NCBI GenBank assembly: GCA_021845925.1
Contig: JAJZUW010000009.1
Span: 80,258 to 144,257 of the forward strand
Direction: 5' to 3'
Source: Pseudomonadota bacterium
GTDB taxonomy: Bacteria; Pseudomonadota; Gammaproteobacteria; Burkholderiales; Sulfuriferulaceae
Length of the DNA: 64,000 nucleotides
The translations under genes were made by a program, and so were the position numbers. Shown here piece by piece: positions 16,993 to 24,117 of this stretch; positions within the stretch are counted from its first letter, which is position 1; every line of letters starts with the position of its first letter. Below the pieces are notes generated by a model. That model was not told where the DNA came from. It saw nothing but the letters and a program-made list of their open reading frames with translations, and ran no database searches.

Positions 16993-18201
16993 ATGATGAT
17001 CATCCAGGACGCAACACAGCCACAACCCAGACTGGCGCTATTCAATCTCGGGTTCCGGCCTTTCTTTTTGCTGGCAGGACTGTTTGCGCCTGTGGCGGTG
17101 CTGGTCTGGGTCGCTGTCTATTCGGGAGGTCTGCCGGTTACCAGCGAATCCGGCCAGCCGGTTGCCTGGCACGGGCATGAAATGCTGTTTGGCTATGGTC
17201 TGGCGGTGGTAGCCGGATTTCTGCTCACGGCCGTGCGCAACTGGACGCAAATACCAACGTTGCGCGGTGTCTGGCTGGCATTGCTGGCTGGATGCTGGCT
17301 GGCCGCACGTCTGACGGTATGGCTGGCGACGGACTTGCGCTGGCCAATGATGTTTGACCTGGCGTTTGATGTTGGTCTGATCTTCGCGGTGTCATGGCCC
17401 GTGGTGCGTGCGCGCCAGTGGAAACAGATCGCCATTCTGGCCAAACTGGTGCTGCTGGCTGTGGCCAATCTTGTTTTCTGGCTTGCCATGACACAAAGAT
17501 TTCCGTCTGGCATGCAAACCACCGCCGTGCAGTGGGGCGTTGAATCTGCCTTGTATCTGCTGCTGGCGCTGATGTTCGAGATGGCGCGCCGGATTCTGCC
17601 ATTTTTCATCGAACGAGGTGTTGGCTATTCGGTACAGCTGATCAACCGGAGCTGGATCGATCGTTCCAGTCTGGTGCTGTTTGCTGCATTCTGGCTGGCG
17701 GATGTGTTTGCCAGAATGGCCTGGCTTGCCAGCCTGCTGGCGGCCATGCTGTTTGTGATCCATGCCATCCGGCTGGCCGGCTGGCATACCCGCGGAATCT
17801 GGCGCAAACCCCTGTTGTGGGTGCTGTATGCCGGTTATGCGATCGCCACGACCGGATTTCTGCTCAAAGCCGCCACGCCCTGGTTCGGGTTGTCATCCAT
17901 GCTGGCGCTGCATGCTTTCGCGCTGGGTGGTGTCGGCATGATGACCATGGGCATGATGACACGGGTAACGCTGGGTCATACGGGGCGCAACATCCACCAG
18001 CCGCCAAAGGGAACCACGGTGATTTACGCCATGCTGGCGCTGGCATTTGTGGGTCGGGTTCTGCTGGTCATGCTGGACAGCCAGCACGCCTTGCTCTGGA
18101 TTCGCCTCTCAGGCTATGCCTGGGCGCTCGCCTTCGTCCTGTTTGTCGTTCTGTATGCGCCAGCGCTGCTCAAGCCGCGAGTGGACGGACAACCGGGCTG
18201 A
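16993..18201 (+). CDS. nnrS: NnrS family haem/copper membrane protein
   Basis: 402 residues with about twelve membrane helices. Family hallmarks are WHGHEMLFGYGLAVVAGFLL followed by TAVRNWT near residue 55 and HAFALGGVGMMTMGMMTRV with TLGHTGR near residue 315; the His residues are the likely metal ligands. NnrS proteins accompany nitric-oxide and denitrification regulons and protect against NO-derived iron complexes. ATG at 16993 is chosen over an open frame from 16927 because a G-rich ribosome site precedes it and it opens with the usual short polar leader. It is the last host gene before the tRNA-Ser island. Confidence 0.9.
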   Translation: MMIIQDATQPQPRLALFNLGFRPFFLLAGLFAPVAVLVWVAVYSGGLPVTSESGQPVAWHGHEMLFGYGLAVVAGFLLTAVRNWTQIPTLRGVWLALLAGCWLAARLTVWLATDLRWPMMFDLAFDVGLIFAVSWPVVRARQWKQIAILAKLVLLAVANLVFWLAMTQRFPSGMQTTAVQWGVESALYLLLALMFEMARRILPFFIERGVGYSVQLINRSWIDRSSLVLFAAFWLADVFARMAWLASLLAAMLFVIHAIRLAGWHTRGIWRKPLLWVLYAGYAIATTGFLLKAATPWFGLSSMLALHAFALGGVGMMTMGMMTRVTLGHTGRNIHQPPKGTTVIYAMLALAFVGRVLLVMLDSQHALLWIRLSGYAWALAFVLFVVLYAPALLKPRVDGQPG

Positions 18202-18262
18202 CGGTCGGTTTTATGCGGATCGTGTTTGCCGGATTTGCGATGTTTTTGTGTTTATTGGGCAA

Positions 18263-18279
18263 TGGCGGAGAGTGAGGGA
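18263..18279. repeat. attL: 17-bp tRNA-Ser end duplication
   Basis: Exact 17-bp copy of the tRNA-Ser 3' end (with CCA complement) at the island side far from the tRNA. Sequence identity to the tRNA stops just after this core, as expected for an attachment-site scar. Confidence 0.9.
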
Positions 18280-18339
18280 AAGAACTTGATTTTAGTTTTA
18301 TTACTTAAAATCAAGCAATTGCGCAATGGCAAAAAATAT

Positions 18340-18361
18340 TTAGCTACAGCTTTTAGCTACA
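18340..18361 (+). repeat. Integrase arm-site candidates, left end (two TTAGCTACA)
   Basis: Two direct copies of TTAGCTACA, at 18340-18348 and 18353-18361, spaced 13 bp start to start. The same 9-mer is clustered upstream of the integrase at the other end, in the same orientation. Presence at both ends of the island points to arm-type binding sites of the recombinase. Confidence 0.75.
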
Positions 18362-18374
18362 CCAGCATAGCAAA

Positions 18375-19016
18375 TCAAACCCCAAGGTGCAAGGGCTCGC
18401 CATGCGACAGCTTCCGCATGTAGTACAGGGTTGGCAGCTTGCCGGGGTAACCTCGGGCAATAGCAGCCTGTCCGATTCTCCAGGACTGTTCCCTGACGCC
18501 ATGAAAACCAGGTTGACTGGCGACGCGCTGCAGCAGTTCGTCAACAGCGGACCAGGCCCGTCTGTTAGCATACTCGGCCAGCATGGTATGAATCTCGGCC
18601 ATATCTTCCTTCGGCCTGCGCCAAGTCCATGCGGTGCGGCCATGCTTGGGGTATCGCACCATCTCATAGCCAAGGAAAACCAACCTGTGCCGGTCGGTGA
18701 CGTCCCGGAGCTGTTCACCTTCCAGTTCTGCTCCAGCCACCAGAAGCAGCCATTCCATTCTGACCGCACCTTCAGGCCAGTACATAACCAACGCGGCATT
18801 CGCCATGCCAGCCTTCCTGCGAGTGATTCGGCGTGCCGGCGAGGCCCCGATCTCATACAGTCGGTGGAACTTGTTTGCCAGTGCTTCGGCTTTTTCTGCC
18901 TTGACGTTCCCGGTGGTGTACTGCGTATACCCCCTTCCAACGAGGTCTAGGACGCGCGACAAGGCCGCAGATTTGCTTCGGGCGATGGGGGTGGTAGGTG
19001 GGTTGCGACGAGACAT
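18375..19016 (-). CDS. Island protein of unknown function
   Basis: 213 residues. The ATG at 19016 is chosen because GGAG lies eight bases upstream; the protein begins MSRRNPPTTPIARSKSAAL. It is basic, with a conserved-looking central part (GRGYTQYTTGNVKAEKAEAL, then LANKFHRLYEIG) and an Arg-rich SPARRITRRKAG, and it ends in RKLSHGEPLHLGV. No signal peptide or membrane helix. I do not recognise the family; its basic nature and place beside the attachment site are compatible with a DNA-binding accessory or mobilisation protein, but this is only inference. Transcribed toward attL and divergent from the structured RNA. Confidence 0.7.
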   Translation of the reverse strand: MSRRNPPTTPIARSKSAALSRVLDLVGRGYTQYTTGNVKAEKAEALANKFHRLYEIGASPARRITRRKAGMANAALVMYWPEGAVRMEWLLLVAGAELEGEQLRDVTDRHRLVFLGYEMVRYPKHGRTAWTWRRPKEDMAEIHTMLAEYANRRAWSAVDELLQRVASQPGFHGVREQSWRIGQAAIARGYPGKLPTLYYMRKLSHGEPLHLGV

Positions 19017-19172
19017 TGTGAGGGCTCCAGAGTGGCTATAACCGCATATAGCAATCGGAGGGAACCCGCAGCGGTTCAATGTGATTCGGTGTATCCACGG
19101 AGCACATAAGGATGTTCCTAAGAACTACCAACCAGGCTGACTATATTGCTGTAAGGACACGGCACGTTCAGG

Positions 19173-20247
19173 GCCACCGGCAACGAAAGTTGCCACGGCT
19201 CGCAGCTGGGTGGACTGCCCCGAGCACATCGCAAGTGTGTTCCGGGCAGTCCGCCAACTGCCAATACGTTGCTGGGGGAAACCCCGCGTCAATCTCGCCA
19301 AGATTGACAAATCGCTGTAGCTGCATGCCGGAGAAATCTGGCTGGTGCGGCTGCGCAGGGCGCTGGAAGGCGACAGCCTTCCTTCGACCCAATCCTTCCG
19401 GCCGGGAAAATGGTCGGGTGTTGGGCGACGAGGAAACGGGTGTCCGGGTGACCGGAACAGCCCTGTTCAGACTCGAAGTGGTGCAAATCCACATCAGGGG
19501 ACGTTCGGAACAAGAACGGCGTAACCTGATCCGCACACGATGGCTGCTGAGGCGTCAGAAATGGCGCAGGGCATCAAGGCGAAAGCTGGCGATGCCGCTA
19601 CTCACTGAAAGGTGAGAGCGCTGGATAGCTCAAACGTGTAACAGGGGGTGTGAGTCCCCCTTTGCGGTAAGAAACCTTGGTTGTGCCCCTGCGGGGGTGA
19701 TTTGCTGATGACGTGTGGACGGCGGTAAGCGGGTGCTATGGAACATCGACCTGCCGAAATCCTCACCGGGTAAGCGTATGCGACCCGTTCACATCGAGGC
19801 AACACAACTTAAATCGCGGTTTCGACGAGTGAACTAACTCGGGAATCTCTGACGGTCAGTACCGGGTGGCACCGGGAAATGACGCAAGAGAGGGAGACTG
19901 GATCAGTACCGTCAACAGTGAACTTCGAGCCCTAATCAGGTGAGCGGTTCACGAGTTCGCGCAAGCGAACACGGGAAAGTCTGGAGCGATTGAAAAAGCA
20001 ACGTGCGGGGTTTGGCGACCCCATGCAGTAGCCCGGATTGCGCTTGGCCGCGCGATCCCGGATTGAGGTGCTTGGCGGCACCTCAGCGAGTTTCAAAGTA
20101 TGTAATCTACCAGGTCAGCGATGGCAGGTGCTCCGCACCCGCATCGCAATTATGACTCGGCCCCGAAGTGATCGGGCAACCCTTGGATGGGGGTCAATCC
20201 GTCCATCTCACCCCCTACCCGCGCAAGCGGGTAGGGTTCTTTGTTTT
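19173..20247 (+). ncRNA. Candidate giant structured RNA (about 1.1 kb) ending in a terminator
   Basis: No convincing protein is encoded from 19017 to 20431 (the whole 1.4-kb gap). Instead, perfect hairpins follow one another. Examples: GGCAAC-GAAA-GTTGCC (19179-19194); 9-bp stem 19212-19220 with 19244-19252; GGGG-GAAA-CCCC (19274-19285); GTCAATCT with AGATTGAC (19288-19308); GGAAGGC with GCCTTCC (19365-19382); TCCGG-GTGA-CCGGA (19443-19456); stem closed by GAAA (19601-19616); AGGGGG with CCCCCT (19643-19661); GTTCGC-GCAA-GCGAAC (19955-19970); two hairpins with the same TTGGCG loop (20007-20022, 20064-20085); an imperfect hairpin at 20118-20147. GNRA loops read correctly only on the plus strand, as does the terminator. 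It could be an ORF-less group II intron, a HEARO/omega-type RNA, or a GOLLD/ROOL-like RNA; I see no domain V, reverse transcriptase or IscB, so class is open. The 5' end is approximate. Confidence 0.6.
20213..20247 (+). terminator. Strong intrinsic terminator of the structured RNA
   Basis: A perfect 10-bp stem, CCCTACCCGC (20213-20222) with GCGGGTAGGG (20227-20236), is closed by a GCAA tetraloop and followed by TTCTTTGTTTT. It works only for rightward transcription, so something upstream in the non-coding region is transcribed. Confidence 0.85.
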
Positions 20248-20351
20248 GGCCATCTAATGGGTGTATGCTCACAACCAAGACCACGACCACCCACACATGG
20301 CTTCGGGCGGGATAACACCAAAACAACAACTTCATGCAAAACTCCCTCTTC

Positions 20352-20399
20352 GTGAGAAAATTCCACTTCTGCTCGCAACTTTTTGCAGGGGGGATTACC
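20352..20399 (+). repeat. Left terminal inverted repeat of the cassette
   Basis: 48-bp end, inverted with respect to 22121-22168, with only three mismatches clustered in the middle (GCTCG here against ATTCC in the partner). It begins 105 bases after the terminator of the structured RNA. Confidence 0.85.
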
Positions 20400-20431
20400 T
20401 TTCAACAGCCTGTTAAGAATGGAAATACAAA

Positions 20432-21337
20432 ATGATCGATTTTAGCCCTCATGCCGTGGCATATCTGGATATCTTGGGGTTTAAAAACTTTATTATAGTG
20501 GCTGAAAAAAATTTTGATAAATTGGAAAAACTCAACAATCTATTTAACGAGGTTATCCCAAGAGAAATATTACCAGATGGCAAGAACTCCACTTATTCAA
20601 AAGATTTTGAAATGAAATGCTTGAGTATTTCTGACAGCTTGATTGTTTCCGCTCCGGTTTCAGAAAATCAAACTCATCCGGCATTGGTTGTGGTGACGAT
20701 GAAAGCAATCCAGATTGCACATGCATTATTGGATATGGGTTTTTTGGTACGCGGTGCTATTAACATCGGGAATGTGTATCGCACCGATACTAATATTCTA
20801 GGCACAGGTTATCAGGACGCGGTAATGTTCGGAGATAAATCTGGTGACCCTCCCCAGATTATTTTGACTGATAACGCAACAGTCGCACTTAACAAATCGG
20901 TAAAAAATGGCATGCCGACTTACAGTATTTTTGCACTAAACGAATTGGGGCAAACTATTCTAAATGCCATACATCCAGAGCCGAGTTACTTACCTGATCC
21001 ACAAGGTAATATAACAGAATATTTTAAAAAATATAGGGCTGTGATTAAAGAAAACCTATCGAGCGACGACAAAAAAGTAAAATCAAAGTGGCTTTGGTTT
21101 GCAAAATTGTTCAATGCGAATGTTCAGTATTTCTCGACATTAGATAGTTCTATGGCAATAGAGCTAGATTCGCACGGAATTACAATCAATTATTTAAACA
21201 CTCCAGAAGAAAATAGCAACTGGATGGATCGCTTTATGGCACCAGGTCGGACAGTGATTATTAACAGCAATCACAATAAGACGGAGCAATCAGTCGAGAC
21301 AAGACAAGGGCAATACCAACACAAAGGAAAGCAATAA
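20432..21337 (+). CDS. Stand-alone class III nucleotidyl-cyclase-like protein
   Basis: 301 residues with no extra sensor domain, signal peptide or membrane helix. It opens with AYLDILGF, whose Asp13 matches the first metal ligand of class III cyclases; the second is Asp68 in LSISDSLIVSAP. A conserved LVRGAINIG follows with Arg107, then GTGYQDAVMFGDKSGDPPQI, the region that in related proteins precedes a PRI-like motif. This compact architecture resembles the cytosolic cyclases of Pycsar anti-phage systems, which make cCMP or cUMP; the nucleotide cannot be predicted. The gene is clearly AT-rich against the host. Its stop TAA overlaps the next ATG by one base (TAATG), so both proteins are translationally coupled. 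It sits inside the inverted-repeat cassette. Family call fairly secure, defence role inferred. Confidence 0.72.
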   Translation: MIDFSPHAVAYLDILGFKNFIIVAEKNFDKLEKLNNLFNEVIPREILPDGKNSTYSKDFEMKCLSISDSLIVSAPVSENQTHPALVVVTMKAIQIAHALLDMGFLVRGAINIGNVYRTDTNILGTGYQDAVMFGDKSGDPPQIILTDNATVALNKSVKNGMPTYSIFALNELGQTILNAIHPEPSYLPDPQGNITEYFKKYRAVIKENLSSDDKKVKSKWLWFAKLFNANVQYFSTLDSSMAIELDSHGITINYLNTPEENSNWMDRFMAPGRTVIINSNHNKTEQSVETRQGQYQHKGKQ

Positions 21338-21987
21338 TGAATAAATTACTCGCATCAGCTTTAATCTTCGTATATTTTTACGGTGTCGCTCATGCGCAGG
21401 AATTTGTTCCAATCCCGGTTGAGTCGGATGCGGCGATCAATGCGGAAGCTGCCGGCAATGGAAATTACGAATTCAAGGTCGGGTTGCTTTTGAAACGAAA
21501 GACAACAATCGCCTTTAATAACAATCAAGGCGACGAGCAAGTGACGACAAAAGAGTGCGTGAATTCAACCCATCCAAAGATTTGCATCTGGCTTATAAAG
21601 CAACTCGGTATCGAGGAAAAAACGCTGCAAGCTGCCGACCGGCAATATCCCGGGATATTCGATCATACAAGCGCAAATGCTGACAGCATTCCGCCTTACT
21701 GCGGACTTGCCGGGAACGACGAAAGATCTCAGATTCCGGCAGTTCTTCAACTAAACGATAACAGCGCGAAGATTGTCAAAATTACCAATCTGATGGAAAA
21801 GGAGCCTAAAACAATGCAATTCCCAGCGGTTAATGGCGCACCTGCGCGTTATTTTCTGCTCTGCCCCGTAAAGGTTGAATGGAGTAATGGCGTTACGGAT
21901 TACGCTTATTTCGAGGAATTTGATGACCAACATTCGAACGTGCAAGTTTATTATGGGAAAGAGCAATACATACCTCCATATCAATAA
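21337..21987 (+). CDS. Exported protein of unknown function, coupled to the cyclase
   Basis: 216 residues. A signal peptide covers about residues 1-20 (KLLASALIFVYFYGVAHA, predicted cut AHA|QE). The mature part has no further membrane helix; it holds about five Cys (in KECVNSTHPKICIW, PPYCGLAG and LLCPVKVEW), which could form disulfides in the periplasm, and ends in a Tyr/Pro-rich tail. Its ATG overlaps the cyclase stop by one base, implying a two-protein system. It has none of the cyclic-nucleotide-binding, TIR or multi-helix features of known Pycsar effectors. I do not recognise the family. Confidence 0.7.
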   Translation: MNKLLASALIFVYFYGVAHAQEFVPIPVESDAAINAEAAGNGNYEFKVGLLLKRKTTIAFNNNQGDEQVTTKECVNSTHPKICIWLIKQLGIEEKTLQAADRQYPGIFDHTSANADSIPPYCGLAGNDERSQIPAVLQLNDNSAKIVKITNLMEKEPKTMQFPAVNGAPARYFLLCPVKVEWSNGVTDYAYFEEFDDQHSNVQVYYGKEQYIPPYQ

Positions 21988-22120
21988 GACTGGGTGATGG
22001 CACTGTACAAGTTGACGATTGCCCTCGTTGTCATGGTGAAGGAAAAATCGAACAGAATGATGAACCCGATAATGAAGATGACGAATAATAGGAAATGCAT
22101 ATGCCTCTTCATCTAGCAAC

Positions 22121-22168
22121 GGTAATCCCCCCTGCAAAAAGTTGGGAATAGAAGTGGAATTTTCTCAC
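22121..22168 (-). repeat. Right terminal inverted repeat of the cassette
   Basis: 48-bp partner of 20352-20399 in inverted orientation. It ends 20 bases before the integrase stop codon, so the cassette entered just downstream of the integrase gene without damaging it. Confidence 0.85.
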
Positions 22169-22188
22169 CAAGATGCAAGTAGCCATTT

Positions 22189-23856
22189 TTAATTATGCTG
22201 AATTTTTCGATTCAGATTGTTCTGCCGGGTCTGGGTTCGCTGTTGACCGCTCCGGGTTCGCGCCAGGGCGTCCTTTTGTTGTTTATGGATATCTTCGGAG
22301 GTTGGCACTGGGGGGGGACTAAATTCGAATCCAGGATAATCGATCCTGTCGATCCAGTCCTTGAGCGTCGTCAAACTGCCGGCTTCTCCGTATTGCCCTC
22401 CAACACCAGGGATGCGGTGTCCGGTGAATGTGTCATGCACATCAGCCGGGATGCCAGCGGTTCGGCAGGCAGTCTTGAAGGTATGCCGGAACGAATGCAA
22501 GTCTTTCATTTTTCCAGTATTTCCGATTAGACTCCGCACCCGATCCGTCCACCAGGCCGTAATCCGGTCCGACTTCCGCAGACCAGGCCAGAGTTCCTCG
22601 GACCCCGCTGCCCGAACCGCATTGACGTAGTTCATGAAACCCAGAGCAAGTAAAGTACGATGTATGGGAACCTCCCGTTCGCTGGTATTGGTTTTGAGTC
22701 GGCGAAGCCGGTTTGACTGAAACCGGATGTAGGTCACACCTTCGAAGCCCGTTTCGATTTCTGCGGTCAATAATCCAGCCAGTTCTTCGCGCCGGGCTCC
22801 GGTAAAAAGCGCTAACAGGGGCAGCCAGAGAGCCGCATGTTGACCAGTTGATGCCGGGATATCGGTCAGTGCGGGTGGATTGAGGAACAGGGTGCGCAGT
22901 TCAGTCAGGCTGTAGCCTGCTCGGCTGCTGGGGGCGTTTTTAGCCCCGACTACCGTCACCCCGGAAAACGGATCAGCCATAGGCGGCAGGCGGTTATTCT
23001 GCTGGCTGTACCGCCAGATGGTTTTCAGGGCCGCCAACCGGGTCAGTACTGTTTTTTGAGCGAGGCCGCGAGCGAGCATCGCATCGCGCCAATCGAGTGC
23101 CTGCTGTCGCGTGATTGACGCTGGCTTCGTGGTTCGGCCAAAGTCCTTGACGGCCAGTTCGTAGAGCAACCGCGTTCGATTTGATGCGGAAGGATGCTGT
23201 GTCCAGTAGTAGCTGAGCAGGTCGTCCCAACTGACGGATGGGGTTGGATTGCTGGCGGCGGGAGGTGGTGTCGGAACATCCTTGCCGCTGTTGCGCTGCT
23301 GCAGAACGTCCATGACCTCTCGGAATGCTTGAGCAAAGGGGCGGTATTCAGTCGTAATGGGACCGGATATTGTTTTTCCGGTCGCGGTGCGAAGGCATAA
23401 CGGGATCAGGCTACGGAGTTGGCGAAGAATTTGTGCGTCACCAGCCCCGCCAGGCGCTGGTAACACCAGGTCCACTGGAGCCAGTGGGGTTTCGATCATT
23501 TCATCCGGCGCTCCGCCCAAGCCGGCGGTCAGCTCATAATCGTACTCGGTGACCGTATTTTGCAGTAAGAGGATCTTCATAAGGTCGGCGGCCTGTCTGA
23601 TGTCGTCCGCGCTGACGGCTTCGGTCGTAATCGAAGCCCTCAAGGGAGGCAGGACAAGCCGATCAACCTCGACAGCAATGCTTCGGCCAAGGCGGATTGC
23701 TTCAGATCTGTTGCCAGTCTGCAAGCTGAACCGGAGATATCCATTCTTGCCAACAAACCGGGGGCCAGTCGAAAGCACAACATGCGTGTTGCGGAATGGA
23801 TCAGGGAGTTTTCGGTTAAAGTAAAAAGTACCAGACCGAAGGGTGATATACAGCAT
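22189..23856 (-). CDS. Tyrosine recombinase (island integrase)
   Basis: 555 residues from ATG 23856, chosen because AAGGA lies eight bases upstream and because it leaves the TTAGCTACA repeats outside the coding region; the frame stays open to 23904. The N-terminus (LRSGTFYFNRKLPDPFR) matches the small DUF6538-type domain of tRNA-island integrases. A SAM-like core-binding domain follows around 225-310, then the catalytic domain with Arg in TGARREELAGL, His-x-x-Arg in HSFRH, His in FTGHR and the nucleophile Tyr in GGQYGEAG. All catalytic residues are present, so it should be active. It starts 108 bases from the tRNA-Ser end and reads away from it, as is usual for such islands. Confidence 0.95.
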   Translation of the reverse strand: MLYITLRSGTFYFNRKLPDPFRNTHVVLSTGPRFVGKNGYLRFSLQTGNRSEAIRLGRSIAVEVDRLVLPPLRASITTEAVSADDIRQAADLMKILLLQNTVTEYDYELTAGLGGAPDEMIETPLAPVDLVLPAPGGAGDAQILRQLRSLIPLCLRTATGKTISGPITTEYRPFAQAFREVMDVLQQRNSGKDVPTPPPAASNPTPSVSWDDLLSYYWTQHPSASNRTRLLYELAVKDFGRTTKPASITRQQALDWRDAMLARGLAQKTVLTRLAALKTIWRYSQQNNRLPPMADPFSGVTVVGAKNAPSSRAGYSLTELRTLFLNPPALTDIPASTGQHAALWLPLLALFTGARREELAGLLTAEIETGFEGVTYIRFQSNRLRRLKTNTSEREVPIHRTLLALGFMNYVNAVRAAGSEELWPGLRKSDRITAWWTDRVRSLIGNTGKMKDLHSFRHTFKTACRTAGIPADVHDTFTGHRIPGVGGQYGEAGSLTTLKDWIDRIDYPGFEFSPPPVPTSEDIHKQQKDALARTRSGQQRTQTRQNNLNRKIQHN

Positions 23857-23866
23857 CGCAGGGTCC

Positions 23867-23912
23867 TTAGCTACAGTTTTAGCTACAGCTCTAGCTACGA
23901 CCATTAGCTACA
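23867..23912 (+). repeat. Integrase arm-site candidates, right end (four copies)
   Basis: TTAGCTACA at 23867-23875, 23879-23887 and 23904-23912, plus a variant CTAGCTACG at 23891-23899, all in the same direction, spaced 12-13 bp. Placed between the integrase start and the tRNA core. They may also let the integrase control its own promoter. Confidence 0.78.
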
Positions 23913-23963
23913 ACCCCTTGATCCCTCGTGCATTCTTTGTCATTTCAGCGTGTTGCTGAATGG

Positions 23964-23980
23964 TGGCGGAGAGTGAGGGA
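23964..23980. repeat. attR: 17-bp core inside the tRNA-Ser 3' end
   Basis: Same 17 bases as 18263-18279, here part of the acceptor and T-arm side of tRNA-Ser. Marks the tRNA-proximal junction of the island. Confidence 0.9.
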
Positions 23981-24056
23981 TTCGAACCCTCGGTCAGATT
24001 TTTGATCCGACGCTCCCTTAGCAGGGGAGTACCTTCGACCACTCGGCCAACTCTCC
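23964..24056 (-). tRNA. tRNA-Ser(GCT)
   Basis: 93 nt including the encoded CCA. The acceptor stem pairs GGAGAGT with ACTCTCC. The anticodon loop CTGCTAA sits on a CTCCC/GGGAG-type stem, giving anticodon GCT for AGC/AGU serine codons. A long variable arm (GTCGGATC...GATCTGAC region) and the T-loop GGTTCGAATC are present. The 3' end is the attachment site of the island and is intact after integration. Confidence 0.95.
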
Positions 24057-24117
24057 GGTACTGCAGCGACGTTGCGTGAGCAACAAGCAGGCCGCGATGT
24101 TACAGCAAGGCCTAGGT

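Larger units (their letters stand above)
20352..22168. mobile_element. AT-rich cassette bounded by 48-bp terminal inverted repeats
   Basis: The left end (20352-20399) and the reverse complement of the right end (22121-22168) agree at 45 of 48 positions; both run GTGAGAAAATTCCACTTCT, five variable bases, then CAACTTTTTGCAGGGGGG and ATTACC. The 1.8 kb between them holds only the cyclase-like gene and its partner, with no transposase, so this would be a non-autonomous or decayed transposon carrying cargo. Identity may extend four more bases outward (TCTT). No clear target duplication is visible. The ends have a TG...CA feel like some IS21-type elements, but I cannot confirm the family. Confidence 0.8.
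18263..23980. mobile_element. 5.7-kb integrative island inserted at tRNA-Ser(GCT)
   Basis: The sequence TGGCGGAGAGTGAGGGA occurs at 18263-18279 and again at 23964-23980, where it forms the 3' end of the intact tRNA-Ser. Between them lie a tyrosine recombinase reading away from the tRNA, copies of the 9-mer TTAGCTACA near both ends, an unrecognised gene, a large structured non-coding region and an AT-rich cassette with inverted repeats. This is the classic layout of an element integrated into a tRNA 3' end. No replication, conjugation or structural phage genes are present, so it is a satellite-like or minimal integrative element, or a remnant. Confidence 0.93.

Noticed and set aside
19112..19615. 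Open frame of 167 codons on the plus strand
   Set aside because: Its protein is Arg/Ser-rich with no recognisable motif, lacks a good ribosome site, and the same bases form many perfect hairpins with GNRA loops.
19600..20100. Ordinary group II intron
   Set aside because: Parts have a domain I-like look (GTGTGAGTCC, GGTAAG), but I see no domain V hairpin with its AGC and GAAA features, no domain VI and no reverse transcriptase. Kept only as an alternative for the structured RNA.
20331..22178. Target-site duplication ATGCAA flanking the cassette
   Set aside because: The hexamer lies at different distances from the two inverted repeats, so chance is likelier.
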